Assembly (NCBI GenBank): GCA_905250075.1
Contig: CAJNOP010000871.1
Location: 16,785 to 80,784 of the forward strand
Direction of reading: 5' to 3'
From: Rotaria sp. Silwood1
Lineage: Eukaryota > Rotifera > Eurotatoria > Philodinida > Philodinidae
Length of the DNA stretch: 64,000 nucleotides
Of this stretch, positions 63,501 through 64,000 are shown piece by piece. The notes below the pieces were generated by a model, which saw only the letters and a list, made by a program, of their open reading frames with translations, was not told the origin of the DNA and did not search any database. The position numbers and the translations under genes are program-made. Position 1 is the first letter of the stretch; each line of letters begins with the position of its first letter.

Positions 63501-64000
63501 CTACCTTTATATAGGCTATGAGAAAATCTTTTTATACAGCAATTTATAGAGCGAAGTCTGCTCTATAATAGACACATTATGTTACTCTGGTTATGTACTA
63601 TGCTACAAAGGATCGAAAGTTATGGCATTTTAAATACCAAAATTCGAATGAGAGAGAAAAAACTCTACTTTGCTGAGTACAAACATTTTTGATTTATTCA
63701 GGTATTTGGTCGCACTGAACCAGTCGTATGTCAGAGGAAAATTCTAAAAATACATACAGTATATCAAAAGCATTTCATGTTCTTTCTGACTAGCTCATTT
63801 TGATTCTCTCCATTGATTAAGACATGAACGAGAACTAGACAAACATGCCATGCAAAGACTTTTGCAATAAGGATAAAAAATGTTTTTGAAAATCGTTAAT
63901 GATATTCTCGCATTTATATATCTCTTCTTTTTTAAGGTGATACCTTCTGTTTAACACAATAGAACGTACATTGAAATGCTTTTTAAGAGTGTGAGCTGTA
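60526..64000. other. Gene-poor right end
   Basis: No supported gene in 3.5 kb. A short perfect hairpin (TTATAGAGC/GCTCTATAA) lies at 63544-63568. Remaining short frames show no domains, no splice logic and no coding bias I can defend. Confidence 0.5.

Overview
The window looks like nuclear DNA of an AT-rich microscopic animal, most probably a bdelloid rotifer (inference). Genes in the left part are split by many GT-AG introns of about 45-75 nt. The proteins are animal-type (p24/TMED, TBC RabGAP, mitochondrial ferredoxin FDX2, NF-YC, a LAP-family LRR scaffold, a rhodopsin-like GPCR). The right part carries families that are expanded in bdelloids: GRDP/DUF1399, NHL, F-box/LRR and ADP-ribosyltransferase. 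Runs resembling the TGTGGG repeat, which I recall as the bdelloid telomere repeat, recur from about 22 to 53 kb.

Layout. From 0 to 37.2 kb lies a mostly ordinary block: TMED (-, 650-1997), TBC RabGAP (+, 5139-6431), a four-TM protein (-, 7555-8441), a long gene-poor stretch, a class A GPCR (+, 16170-17600), an intronless glycosyltransferase-like type II membrane protein (+, 21004-21993), an Asp/Glu racemase-family gene (+, 23466-24494), FDX2 (-, 26444-29161), two tandem NF-YC genes (-, 29491-31484 and 31721-32982) and a 16-exon LAP-type LRR gene (-, 33231-37228). I rebuilt exon borders by hand, and every model closes in frame.

From 37.3 to 60.5 kb the character changes. Most genes here are intronless (GRDP-like 42386-43360, Frag1/DRAM-like 48619-49308, F-box/LRR 50046-51882 with a frameshift, secreted NHL 57923-58921). 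Others are broken: an ankyrin/ADP-ribosyltransferase remnant at 46872-47867 and a retroelement-like reading frame at 52897-53877. Between them lie two large palindromic elements with TA borders (38292-38989 and 43732-44653), a decaying 172-bp satellite (about 54730-57660), a 63-bp minisatellite (59780-60480) and a dozen or so G-rich/loop/C-rich hairpins made of degenerate telomere-like repeats. From 60.5 to 64 kb I see no gene.

The genes do not form an operon or pathway. The strongest unexplained signal is the hairpin family. Every two-armed member reads G-rich first and C-rich second, the orientation of two telomeres joined end to end. It could reflect healed double-strand breaks or a foldback element family with telomere-like ends.
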